From Rhodanobacteraceae bacterium (lineage in GTDB: Bacteria; Pseudomonadota; Gammaproteobacteria; Xanthomonadales; Ahniellaceae), in contig JADJFT010000008.1 of NCBI GenBank assembly GCA_016708465.1, forward strand, positions 124,001 through 188,000: a stretch of 64,000 bases of DNA, given 5' to 3'. This document shows positions 16,605 to 26,172 of the stretch, in pieces. The position numbers and the translations under genes were made by a program. How positions within the stretch are numbered: the first letter of the stretch is position 1; every line of letters begins with the position of its first letter. The notes under the pieces are model-generated. The model ran no database searches. It was given only the letters and a program-made list of their open reading frames with translations, and had not been told where the DNA came from.

Positions 16605-18081
16605 CAGTGGAGTCCTGCATCAGTCGGTCCCAGAGTTCGCTCATGCGACGGCCAACGATAGCATCCGGAACGATGCTGCGACTCCACTCGCGCGCCGTTT
16701 CGCCCGGCCATTTTCGTGTGGCATCGAGACCCAGCTTCGAGCCGAGACCGGGTACCGGGCTGGCGAAATCGAGATAGTCGATCGGCGTGTTCTCGACCAT
16801 CATCGAATCTCGCGCTGGGTCGACGCGCGTCGATACTGCCCATAGCACCTGCGACCAGTCGCGCACGTCGATATCGTCATCGGTGATGATGACGAACTTG
16901 GTGTAGGTGAACTGGCGCAGATAGGACCAGATCCCCATCATCATGCGTCGCGCATGGCCGGCGTATTGTTTGCGGATGCTGACGATGGCGACGCGATAGG
17001 AACAAGCCTCGGGCGGCAAATAGAAGTCGTGGATCTCCGGAAACACTTTGCGCAGGATCGGCACAAACACGTCGTTCAGCGCCATCGCCAGCACCGAAGG
17101 TTCGTCATGCGGCGCGCGACCCATGTAGCTGCCTTGATAGATCGCATCACGGCGTAGGCGCAGGCGTTCGATCGTCAGCACCGGGAACTCGGCACGGGCG
17201 TTGTAATACCCGGTGTGGTCGCCGAACGGGCCTTCTGGCGCTGTGTCATTCGGATGAATAAAGCCTTCCAGCAAGATTTCGCAGCCGGCGGGTGCGTCGA
17301 GGCCGGTCAACGCGCTGTGCCACAAACGCGTGCGTTCTCCGCGGAGCAGACCAGCAAACTCGAATTCGGAAATTGTGTCGGGTACCGGCGCGACTGCGGC
17401 GAGCGTGGTTGCCGGGTCGGCACCGATGGCGACCAACACCGGAAACGGCTGCCCCGGATGCTCGCGTTGGAAGTCGGCGAAGTCGATTGCGCCGCCGCGA
17501 TGCGGCAGCCAGCGCATGATCACGCGGTTCGGACCAAGTACCTGCTGACGATAAATCGCGACGTTCTGGCGGCGCTGGCGCGTGCCGCGGGTGATGACCA
17601 GACCAAGCGTGATCAGGCGGCCAGCGTCTTCCGGCCAGCAGTGTTGAATCGGCAGGCGTGCGAGGTCGATGTCGCCGCCTTCGAGCACGACTTCATTGAA
17701 CGCGGCTTCGCGCTGCAGGCGTGGCGCCACATGCGCAAGTTGCGCCAACTCTGGCCACCATGACAAGGCATCTTTGAGGCTGGACGGCCAGCGCGGCTCC
17801 TTGATCGTCGCCAATAATTCGCCAAGTTCACGCAACGAACTGAGCGGCCGGCCAGCCAAGGCGCCTTCGATACGGCGGCGATGGCCGAACAGGTTGCCGA
17901 GATAGGCATGAGCGCTGCCGACCGGTTGTTCGATCAGTAACGCCGCGCCTTGCTGCTTCAATGCATGCAGACTGAGCGCCGTCGTCTCGAGATGGGTATT
18001 GACCGGTTCGGTGACGCGGCGCAGATCGCCGCGCGCCTGCAGGTGCATCAAGAAACTGCGCAGGTCGTGGTGGTGACTCAT
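16594..18081 (-). CDS. ubiD: 4-hydroxy-3-polyprenylbenzoate decarboxylase UbiD
   Basis: Prenylated-FMN-dependent decarboxylase of ubiquinone synthesis. The 495-residue length matches UbiD. Visible hallmarks are EGPFGDHTGYYNA (the glutamate and prFMN/metal region), IYQGSYMGRAPHDEPSVLA, and LPPEACSYRVAIVSIRKQY. The start overlaps the upstream decarboxylase stop (ATGA). With ubiT, ubiU and ubiV nearby this makes four ubiquinone genes within 11 kb. Confidence 0.96.
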   Translation of the reverse strand: MSHHHDLRSFLMHLQARGDLRRVTEPVNTHLETTALSLHALKQQGAALLIEQPVGSAHAYLGNLFGHRRRIEGALAGRPLSSLRELGELLATIKEPRWPSSLKDALSWWPELAQLAHVAPRLQREAAFNEVVLEGGDIDLARLPIQHCWPEDAGRLITLGLVITRGTRQRRQNVAIYRQQVLGPNRVIMRWLPHRGGAIDFADFQREHPGQPFPVLVAIGADPATTLAAVAPVPDTISEFEFAGLLRGERTRLWHSALTGLDAPAGCEILLEGFIHPNDTAPEGPFGDHTGYYNARAEFPVLTIERLRLRRDAIYQGSYMGRAPHDEPSVLAMALNDVFVPILRKVFPEIHDFYLPPEACSYRVAIVSIRKQYAGHARRMMMGIWSYLRQFTYTKFVIITDDDIDVRDWSQVLWAVSTRVDPARDSMMVENTPIDYLDFASPVPGLGSKLGLDATRKWPGETAREWSRSIVPDAIVGRRMSELWDRLMQDSTDVR

Positions 18082-20004
18082 GACGTCGCCGCCGCGTGTA
18101 CACGCACACGCCGGGTCAGAAACTCGAAGTAGCGATCGATGTAGCTGATGTCATTCTCACGATCGATCAAATACGGATTCATCAAGGTATGCCGCAAGAT
18201 CACCAAACGGTCGCGATCTTCGCCAGCGCCGAGTGATGCCGGATCGATGTCGAGCGCCTCAAGAATGCGTGCAGTCTCACCAGCGCCGAGAGTGTCGGGG
18301 CGCAACGTCGTCATCGACCCAAAGAATTCTTTGAACTGCAGTGGCAGCGTCGGGTCGCAGCGAAGTTCGTCGTGCAGTGCGCGAACGAAGGCGTTCATGC
18401 GTGCGATGTCGCGATTGCCACGAGGATTCAGTGCCAGGCAAACCAAGTTGCTGTCTGGTGCAAATGGCACCAAGGCGTGCGCATTGTCTGCGACCTCGTG
18501 GGCAAAACGCAGTGCGCGCAGGTGGAAGGCCTCGGTGTTGAGAATAGTCTGCCGTGGCAATTGTCCAAACTGGCGGTGGTCGAGCGGTAGCACTTTGTGC
18601 GTCACATAAACCGCTGCCGCCATGGCACCGGACTTTGACCCTTCCGGAATGTATTGGCCGAGGTTGCGGTAGCGACTGAGGTAGTCCTTGGGCGTAGCAC
18701 CGTGAAAGACGTAGTCGGCTTCCTCCGATAGCAAGGCCATCGCACGCTGATCGCGGCAGATGAAGGCACCGGCGCCGTAGGGCAGATAGCCCAGCTTGTG
18801 CGGATCCACGGTGATCGAATCGGTTTGACCCAACGCCGCGACGGCCGCATGCACGGCTGGTGATGGGAACGACTGGAACGATTCGCGTACCGTGGCCAGC
18901 GACCGCAGGCTGCCATCTTCGTTGCGGAATATTGTCGCCAGATAGCCGCCCCAGGCCGCGTCGACGTGGACTGCGAAACCAAGCCCGGTAGCGGCATGAC
19001 GATCACGTGCGGCGACGAGTCCGTCGATGGCATCGATGGTGCCGTATTCGGTCGTGCCGAATACGCCGACCGCCAGCAGCACCGGTTGCTGGGTGTCGCG
19101 GCAGCGCTGCAGTTCAGCGTCGAGGGCGTCGATATCGATACGCATCTCGCGTTGCGGCAGCAGGGCCAACTGTGCGCGGCCCAAGCCGAGCAACTTCATG
19201 CCCTTGCTCCACGAATAATGCGCGGTGATCGGGGCAAGCACCCGAGGCACTCGCAGCGTATCGTGCTGCACGAAGAACGCCGCCAGGCCGAGATGTTCCA
19301 AACGCTGTTGCTGGACGCGCTGTTGCCAGCATCCGCGCTCGCCATTGGTCTGCGCCGAGAGCCAGTCCTGCCAGCGTTCGAGCAGCGCGATCGCGTCGGC
19401 CGGCGCGAGATTGAATGCGGCGACATCATCGTCCGGAAGTTCGAGATCCGGCACCTTGGCTGCGCGCAAGGCGACCGGAAATGCCTTCAAGGCCAGTGCC
19501 AGGCGCAGTGCCTGGTAGTTGGCCAAGGTGCCCCCGAGGTCAGGTGACCGAAGGCACAGTCGGGTCGTGACGGGTCGTGAACGTAGCCGAGCATCTTCGC
19601 AAGTTGCAGACCGACTTGGACTTCCAGATCGACCGTAACTGGCGCGGCATCCTCGCTCACATTATTTGGGTTGTAGGGCAGCGTCAGGATCTGTGCGGCC
19701 AGGCCCGGGATCAACAAGTCCGAGACCATGTGCCCGAGGTAGCGCGGACTGTGGAAGGGCACCGATTTCTTCAGTGCTGCCGATAGTTGGTGCAGTTCGC
19801 GGCGCAGGCGCGCTTCGAATGCTTGGTAATCCGGACGGGTCGCGGCGTGGGTCGAAATCGCCGGTGGATCTTCGGGATGAAAGTTGCGGCGCCAGTAGAC
19901 GTGGTCGCGCAAAATTCGACGACGAGCTTTTCCAGCAGCGCATCGTTCTCGCCATAGGGGCCGAGGAAGCACGCATCAAGCGCAGGAACGACATCGTCGC
20001 GCAT
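18078..20004 (-). pseudogene. PLP-dependent group II amino acid decarboxylase, two frameshifts
   Basis: A fold-type I PLP decarboxylase related to aromatic amino acid/glutamate decarboxylases. Three frames cover one gene of about 640 codons: start MRDDVVPALDACFLGPYGEN at 20004 to about 19915, then a middle frame (YWRRNFHPEDPP ... GHMVSDLLIPGLAA ... AFGHLTSG) to about 19535, then 19526-18078. HVDAAWGGY and the PLP-lysine motif VDPHKLGYLPYGAGA are intact. Adding one T near 19915 gives VVEFLRDHVYWRR, and one G near 19534 gives HLTSGGTLANYQAL, both normal. The substrate is not evident. It starts 3 nt after nnrS and overlaps ubiD. Confidence 0.85.
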
Positions 20005-20007
20005 GGC

Positions 20008-21234
20008 TCAGCCTGGTTTCGCGTCGACGCGCGGCGTGGTGTAGATGAACAGTGAGCGCAATACCCAAGGCAGAAAAGCGACGAGCCATGCGCACGCGGC
20101 GATGGCCTGCCAGAGCATCGCGTCCGGCAGAAGTTCAGCGACGATGCGCAGAATCGCCACGCATTGGATGAGTGTGAATGCGATTGCCGCTGCCGTTCCG
20201 AGTTGCAGCGGTCGCCCGGAATGGCCTTGCGTCACGCGCGTCACCATCGCCACCAGCAAGCTGCCGAAGAAGCCAACGAATAGCGCATGCGCCGGTGCGC
20301 GGCCGAGCAGCAGTTCGCCATTCACGAGTTGGATCATGCTCTGCACGGCATAGAGCAACATCGCCACCGGCAACCATGCGAAGCCGGTGAACAAGACGCG
20401 CAGCAACGGTGGTGCCGCGCCACGTGGCCAATTGCGCCATAGCCAGTATCCGGTGAGTCCGGTCATGGGCAAGTCGACGAGCCATAGCCAGGCATTGGCG
20501 TGTGCAAGTTCCAGCGCGAGATGCGCGAGAACACCGATCCAGAATGCGAGCAGCCAGCCCAGTGACTTCCAGCCGACATAGCCGCGCACGACGATGCCGG
20601 CAAAAAAAGGAAACATGCGGTGGGCAACGGTGACGTAGATCGGCAACAACAGCCCGAAGGTACCGATTTTGATCATCGCGATGGCGTATGCCGGATGGCC
20701 CCCGTGCAGATATACCGCGAACAAAATCAACCCGAGTAGCCCGAATGACAACGCGCTAAAGGCGCTGATCGCGTGCCACGTCTTGAAACCATCGCCGCGC
20801 AGTGGCCCGAATAGGAATATGCAGCCGGCGAGCCAGCCGGCGATGGTGTTGACGACACCGAGATGTACCAGATGCGGAAACCCGAACAGGCCGATCAGGA
20901 ACAGCAATTGGCCGCTCAGCAAGCCGAGCCCGACCGGCAGATAGTGCCAAGGGGTCAGGTCCGGTTGCCCCATCCATCGCGGGAAGACCGTCAGCAGGAA
21001 ACCAAACATGAACGGGGGCAGCACTTGGTACTGCATCACGAAGGCATGTGCCCAGCCGGCAACAATCGGGGGCTGCCCTAAGTCAATCACGCCGAAACGC
21101 GCATGCAGTAACCACAGCGCCCACCACGCCATGGCCGCCATCACATTGGTTGCGCCGATGAAGAACAGCAGGCGATGCGGCGCCGCTGCGAGCAAGCGCG
21201 GCGAAATGGGAAGCAGATTGGTCATATTCGTCAT
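20008..21234 (-). CDS. nnrS: NnrS family membrane protein
   Basis: A 408-residue polytopic inner-membrane protein with about 12 predicted hydrophobic helices, typical of NnrS, a heme/copper membrane protein linked to NO tolerance and denitrification. Supporting segments are PHRLLFFIGATNVMAAMAWW near the N terminus, WAHAFVMQYQVLPPFMFGFL, PIYVTVAHRMFPFF and RAPAHALFVGFFGSLLVAMV with conserved histidines. Start at 21234 (MTNMTN; a second ATG is three codons in). An FNR-type palindrome lies 36 nt upstream. It heads a probable operon with the decarboxylase, ubiD and cdd. Confidence 0.92.
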   Translation of the reverse strand: MTNMTNLLPISPRLLAAAPHRLLFFIGATNVMAAMAWWALWLLHARFGVIDLGQPPIVAGWAHAFVMQYQVLPPFMFGFLLTVFPRWMGQPDLTPWHYLPVGLGLLSGQLLFLIGLFGFPHLVHLGVVNTIAGWLAGCIFLFGPLRGDGFKTWHAISAFSALSFGLLGLILFAVYLHGGHPAYAIAMIKIGTFGLLLPIYVTVAHRMFPFFAGIVVRGYVGWKSLGWLLAFWIGVLAHLALELAHANAWLWLVDLPMTGLTGYWLWRNWPRGAAPPLLRVLFTGFAWLPVAMLLYAVQSMIQLVNGELLLGRAPAHALFVGFFGSLLVAMVTRVTQGHSGRPLQLGTAAAIAFTLIQCVAILRIVAELLPDAMLWQAIAACAWLVAFLPWVLRSLFIYTTPRVDAKPG

Positions 21235-21269
21235 GACATGCAGTGTGCTGAGGCGAGTACGTTATCGCA

Positions 21270-21283
21270 TTGACGCAAGTCAG
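21270..21283. promoter_or_regulatory. FNR/DNR-type operator between nnrS and the Cys-rich protein gene
   Basis: TTGACGCAAGTCAG, a TTGAC-N4-GTCA dyad 36 nt from the nnrS start and 40 nt from the divergent ATG at 21323. nnrS promoters are commonly FNR/NnrR/DNR-controlled, which supports the call. Binding itself is inferred. Confidence 0.55.
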
Positions 21284-21322
21284 TCGGCGGAACTTCTCGC
21301 CAGTGCTAGAGTCGCAGCCGTG

Positions 21323-21718
21323 ATGAATTCGTCGACGTTGCGCTGCTGCTTGACCTTCGCTGTCTTGGCGATGCTGGTGCTCGCCCAATCGCTGGCGTTC
21401 GCACGGCCGATGGCGCGTGCCGATACGCGAACAGTACACATGACGACGGTGATACCAACGTCATCGGCGACGCCACCTTGTCACCGGCGCGCGGCACCGG
21501 TTGCAGCCACGCCGGCGATGCCGTGTTGTGATGAACAGGGTACGTCCTTGGGCTGTTGTGATGGGGCGTGCACCTGCGTCGGTCTGATGCTTGCCGATCT
21601 GTCCATTGCCATGCAGCGCCTATCGGTTGCGGCGCCGGTTCTGGCGTCCGCTTTACGACGTGTTGGCGCACCGATGCGCGAGCGCATTCCGCCGCTACCA
21701 CCTCCGATCCGCGCCTGA
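21323..21718 (+). CDS. small Cys-rich exported protein, possible metal sensor or binder
   Basis: A 131-residue protein starting MNSSTLRCCLTFAVLAMLVL (signal peptide ending near AQSLAFA). The mature part has a cysteine cluster, MPCCDEQGTSLGCCDGACTC, preceded by PPCHRR. It resembles the small exported proteins found ahead of copper or heavy-metal RND operons in Xanthomonadales (CopL-like), but I cannot assign a family firmly. It precedes the CusCBA-type operon in the same direction by about 60 nt and is divergent from nnrS. Confidence 0.6.
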   Translation: MNSSTLRCCLTFAVLAMLVLAQSLAFARPMARADTRTVHMTTVIPTSSATPPCHRRAAPVAATPAMPCCDEQGTSLGCCDGACTCVGLMLADLSIAMQRLSVAAPVLASALRRVGAPMRERIPPLPPPIRA

Positions 21719-21781
21719 ACGACTGATCCGTGCGCGGCGCCGTCTGGCGTCCGCGCGTGTTCGCGTTCACGAGGAATCGCC

Positions 21782-23044
21782 ATGTCCATGAAGTTTCGGC
21801 TGCATCTGCGGCCCGCCGCGCTGTTCGCCGCAGTCGCCGCCGCCAGCCTGCTGCAGTCCTGCGCGCGCGAGGCGCCGCAATCCCCGACGGTCACACCATC
21901 GCCGGTACAAGCATCCACGTCGGTCGCGGCCGCGTTCTATGTCTGCCCGATGCATCCACACATCACTGCGCACGACCCCGGTACCTGTCCGATTTGCGGT
22001 ATGGACTTGGTGCTTAGACAACCGACACCGACGACGCAAGCTGCGTCGTCCCCGGAAGCCGCGACGACGGTGTCGGTGTCATCGGTCGTGCGGCAGACAC
22101 TCGGCATACGCACCGCGCACGTCACCCGCCGCGACATCCTCATGTCGCTGAAAGTGCCGGCGCGTGTGGTGGCAGAAGCCGGCGGCGAGTTGCGCGTGCA
22201 ATAGCGCGTCGACGGCTTCATCGAGAAGCTCTACCTGACTACATCGGGTACGCCGGTGCGGGCCGGCTTCGCCATCGCCGATATATTCGCGCCAGAGTTG
22301 GTGCAGGCGCAGGAGGAAATGCTACTCGGCGGAGATGCCTCGGCCTCGGCTGCCGAGCGATTGCGGCGCTTTGGTATCGCCGAGCGTGACATCGATGCCA
22401 TCCGCGAGGCCGGAGCGTCATCGCGGACCTTGCCGCTGCGCGCGCCGGCGAGCGGCATCATCACCTCGATCGGCGTGCGCGAAGGCGGCCGCATCGGAAT
22501 CGCCGACCTGTTAGCTAGCATCGCCACGCGCAGCGGCATGCGTGTCGAGGCGCAGCTATTTCCGTCACAGCGGGCGCTGCTCGGAGCTCGCATCGATGCA
22601 CAATTCACGCAACCCGGTGTGCCCGATGCACATTGGCAGGGAAGCGATCCGCAATGGCTGAACGTGCTGGATCCATCGACACAGACTCTCGGACTGCGCT
22701 TTCGTGTCGACGGTGGCATTGACACTTTGGCGCTGGGCACGGTGCTTGATGCCGAGGTGCGCGGCGCACTCCGCGAGCAGGTGCTGATCGTGCCGATGGC
22801 CGCGGTGATCCGCAGCGAAGCCGGCGCGCGGGTATTGCGCGAAGGTGAAGCTGGCCACTTCGTTCCGGTCGACGTACGCATCGGCCAGCGTGATGGCGAG
22901 GACATCGAAATCGTCGATGGGCTAAACGAACACGACCGCATTGTCGTCTCCGGGCAATTCCTGATCGATAGCGAGGCGCAGTTGCGCGCGGTCTTGCCGA
23001 CGCTGGATGTGCGCAGCAACACGGCGGAGCACCGCCATGATTGA
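21782..23044 (+). pseudogene. CusB-type heavy-metal efflux adaptor, in-frame stop
   Basis: Periplasmic adaptor of a heavy-metal RND pump. The N-terminal part (21782-22204) has a lipoprotein-like signal (LLQSCAR), then the heavy-metal-binding motif YVCPMHPHI...CPICGMDLV and the start of the membrane-fusion core. Codon 141 is TAG (22202-22204), followed in the same frame by RVDGFIEKLYLTTSGTPVRAG, the normal continuation of CusB proteins, and by the hairpin (RALLGARIDAQ) and C-terminal domains to 23044. One base change would restore an adaptor of about 420 residues. The 3' end overlaps the pump gene by 8 nt. Confidence 0.85.
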
Positions 23045-26000
23045 GCGCATCATTCGCTGGTCGCTCGCGCAACGTGCGCTGGTGCTCGTGACGACCGTGT
23101 TGTTGACCGCCGCGAGCCTGCTGTCAGTGCGCGGCCTGGCGCTTGATGCGATCCCCGATCTGAGCGACGTGCAGGTGATCATCCGCACTTCGGCGATGGG
23201 CCAGGCACCGCAGATTGTCGAGGATCAGATCACTTATCCGATTACCACGCGCATGCTGGCCTTGCCCAAGGCGCGAACCGTACGCGGTTTCTCGATGTAC
23301 GGTGACTCTTTCGTCTACGTGTTATTCGAAGATGGCACTGATCTCTACTGGGCGCGTTCACGCGTGCTGGAGGCGCTGTCGCAAGTGCGTGGCGAACTGC
23401 CGGCGGGTGTCGATCCGGTACTGACCGGACGCGACCGGGGTCGGCTGGGTATTTCAATACGCGCTCGTTGATCGCAGTGGTCGCCATGATCTGGCCGAGT
23501 TGCGCTCGTTGCAGGACTGGTTCCTGCGCTTCGAATTGCAGCGCGTGCCGGGTGTGGCTGAAGTCGCGGCGGTGGGCGGTTTTGTGCGCCAGTACGAAGC
23601 GGTAGTCGATCCACTGCGTTTGCAGGCCTACGGCATCGGCTTCAACCAATTGTTTAGCGCAGTGCGTGCGGCGAATCAGGAAAGTGGCGGTGCGCGCATC
23701 GAGATGGCTGAGGCCGAATACGTCGTGCGTGGCATCGGTTACCTGCGTTCGCTGGACGACCTCGGTGCCGTGCCAACCGGCGTGCTGAAGGACGGCAAGG
23801 CCGTGTTGCTACGCGATGTCGCGGAGATACGCTTTGGTCCGGCATCGCGCAATGGCATTGCCGAACTCGATGGCGAAGGCGAAGCTGTCGGCGGCATCGT
23901 GGTGATGCGCGACGGCGAAAACGCGAAGGCAGTCATCGATGCCGTCAAGACACGCCTCGAACAGGTGCGCACACGCCTTCCGGAAGGCGTCGAGATTGTC
24001 AGTGTTTACGATCGATCGGCGCTGATCGAGCGCGCGGTACAAAACCTGAGCGGCAAGCTGATCGAAGAAATGCTGCTGGTGTCGCTGGTTTGCGTGTTGT
24101 TTCTGTGGCACCTGCGTTCGGCCTTGGTAGCAATCATCAGCCTGCCGCTTGGCGTGTTGATTGCACTTGCAATCATGCATTGGCAAGGACTGAACGCGAA
24201 CATCATGTCGCTTGGTGGCATTGCCATTGCGATCGGGGTGATGGTCGATGCCGCGGTGGTGATGATCGAGAACGCCCACGCACACCTCGAACGCCATGCC
24301 GACGAACATGGCGTTGCGGCAACTGGCGCAGTGCATGCACGAATCATTGCAACGAGTGCGGTCGAAGTCGGTCCGGCACTGTTCTTCTCGCTGCTGATCA
24401 CGGCGCTGTCGTTCTTGCCGGTGTTCATGCTGGAAGCCCAGGAAGGACGCATGTTCGCACCGCTGGCGTGGACCAAGACCTGGGCACTGACGGTGGCAGC
24501 GCTGTTGTCAATCAGTGTCGTGCCGGTGTTGATTGCGCTGTGGGTGCGCGGGCGCTTTCGCAACGAGTCCGAACATGGCCTGATACGTTGGCTGATGGTC
24601 GCCTATCGGCCGCTCCTCGACGTCGCATTGCGACGGCCGATGGTGGTGATGACGTGTGCATTGCTTGGCCTCGCCAGCAGCGTCTGGCCGTGGTCGCAGA
24701 TCGGTTCGGAGTTCATGCCGGCGCTGGAAGAAGGCGACCTGTTGTACATGCCGACAACCTTGCCGGGGCTGTCACCGTCACAGGCGCAGGCGCTGCTCGG
24801 GCGCACCGACCGCATCATCAAGTCGGTGCCGGAGGTTGCACGCGTGTTCGGCAAGGCGGGACGCGCCGAGTCGGCGACCGACCCGGCACCGCTGACGATG
24901 ATCGAGACCCTGATCCAGTTCAAACCGGAACAGGAATGGCGACCGGGCATGACCGTGGCGAAGCTGCACGAGGAGCTACAGGCAAAGCTGCAATTGCCGG
25001 GACTGGCACATGCCTTCGTGCCGCCGATCCTGAATCGCATCAATATGCAGGTCAGTGGCGTTCGCACGCCGCTCGGGTTGCGGGTCAGCGCGCCCGATCT
25101 GCAGTCGTTGGCGCATGCTTCCGAGCAGATCGCGGCGCTACTTGCTGGCGTCCCGGGAACACGTTCGGCGTTCGCCGAACGTGCCGCTGACGCGCGTGAA
25201 ATCCAAGTCATTCCAGATCGCGCGCGGCTGGCGCAATTCGGTTTCAGCATGCAGGAAGCGCAGGCCTGGCTGGCTGCCGCCGTGGGTGGCGAGGCGCAGA
25301 CGCGCGCCGTCGAAGGCCGCGAGCGTTATCCGGTCAGCGTGCGGCTGGCACCTGAATGGCGAGATTCTCCGGAGGCACTGCGCACGATTCCGCTGGTGAC
25401 GCCGTCCGGCGCGCAGGTGCCACTCGGACAACTGGCCGACATTCGCATTGTCGCTGCGCCGCCGATGATCCGCAGCGAGGATGCACAGCTCTCGACGTAT
25501 GTCTTCATCGAACTTGATGACACCGATCTCGCCGCCTATGTGGTGCGCGCGGAGCAGGCGTTGGCACAATCGACCAATCTGCCGGCGGCGGCGCAATGGC
25601 ATTGGGTCGGTAGCTACGAATCCATGCAGCGTGCTGGTGCCCGCCTGCGCATCGCCGTGCCGATGACCTTGCTGATCGTGTTCGCATTGCTTTACGCGGT
25701 ATTTCGACGATTCGGTGAAGCCGCGTTGATCATGTTGACCGTGCCATTCGCATTGGTTGGTGGAATATGGCTGTTGTGGGCGATGGACTATGCCTATTCG
25801 GTGGCGGTGGCGGTGGGTTTCATCGCACTAGCGGGCGTCGCCGCCGAGTTTGGTGTGGTGATGCTGATCACGCTCGACAGTGCGGTGCGGAACGCCCAGC
25901 AGAATGGACATCTGCGCGACGAAGCCGCACTCGATGCAGCACTGCGCGAAGGCGCATTGCGGCGCGTGCGACCGAAGGCGATGACGGTGGTGATGATTCT

Positions 26001-26172
26001 CGCGGGCTTGCTGCCCATCCTGCTGGCCGAAGGCGCGGGTGCGGCGACCATGAGTCGCATCACCGCACCGATGCTGGGTGGCATGCTCAGTGCGCCGCTG
26101 CTGTCGATGCTGGTGTTGCCGGCCATCCACAAACGGCTTTGGCTATGGCGGATGCAGCGAGGTGAGGCATGA
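23037..26172 (+). pseudogene. CusA/CzcA-type heavy-metal RND efflux pump, frameshifted
   Basis: Inner-membrane proton/cation antiporter of the HME-RND family, about 1040 residues if whole. The first frame starts MIERIIRWSLAQRALVLVTT at 23037 and ends with a stop at 23471; the second is open from about 23440 to 26172. Second-frame hallmarks are GGIAIAIGVMVDAAVVMIEN (helix 4 charged motif) and the repeated 12-helix layout. Family proteins read LTGPDATGVGW at the break; here the DNA gives LTG then ATGVGWVFQYALVD in another frame, as if 5 nt coding for PD had been lost. That is unlike the single-base breaks elsewhere and looks like a true mutation. Confidence 0.88.

Noticed and set aside
24090..25190. 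A 366-codon plus-strand frame overlapping the RND pump gene
   Set aside because: It is an alternate frame of the pump gene, Arg/His-rich and without membrane helices.
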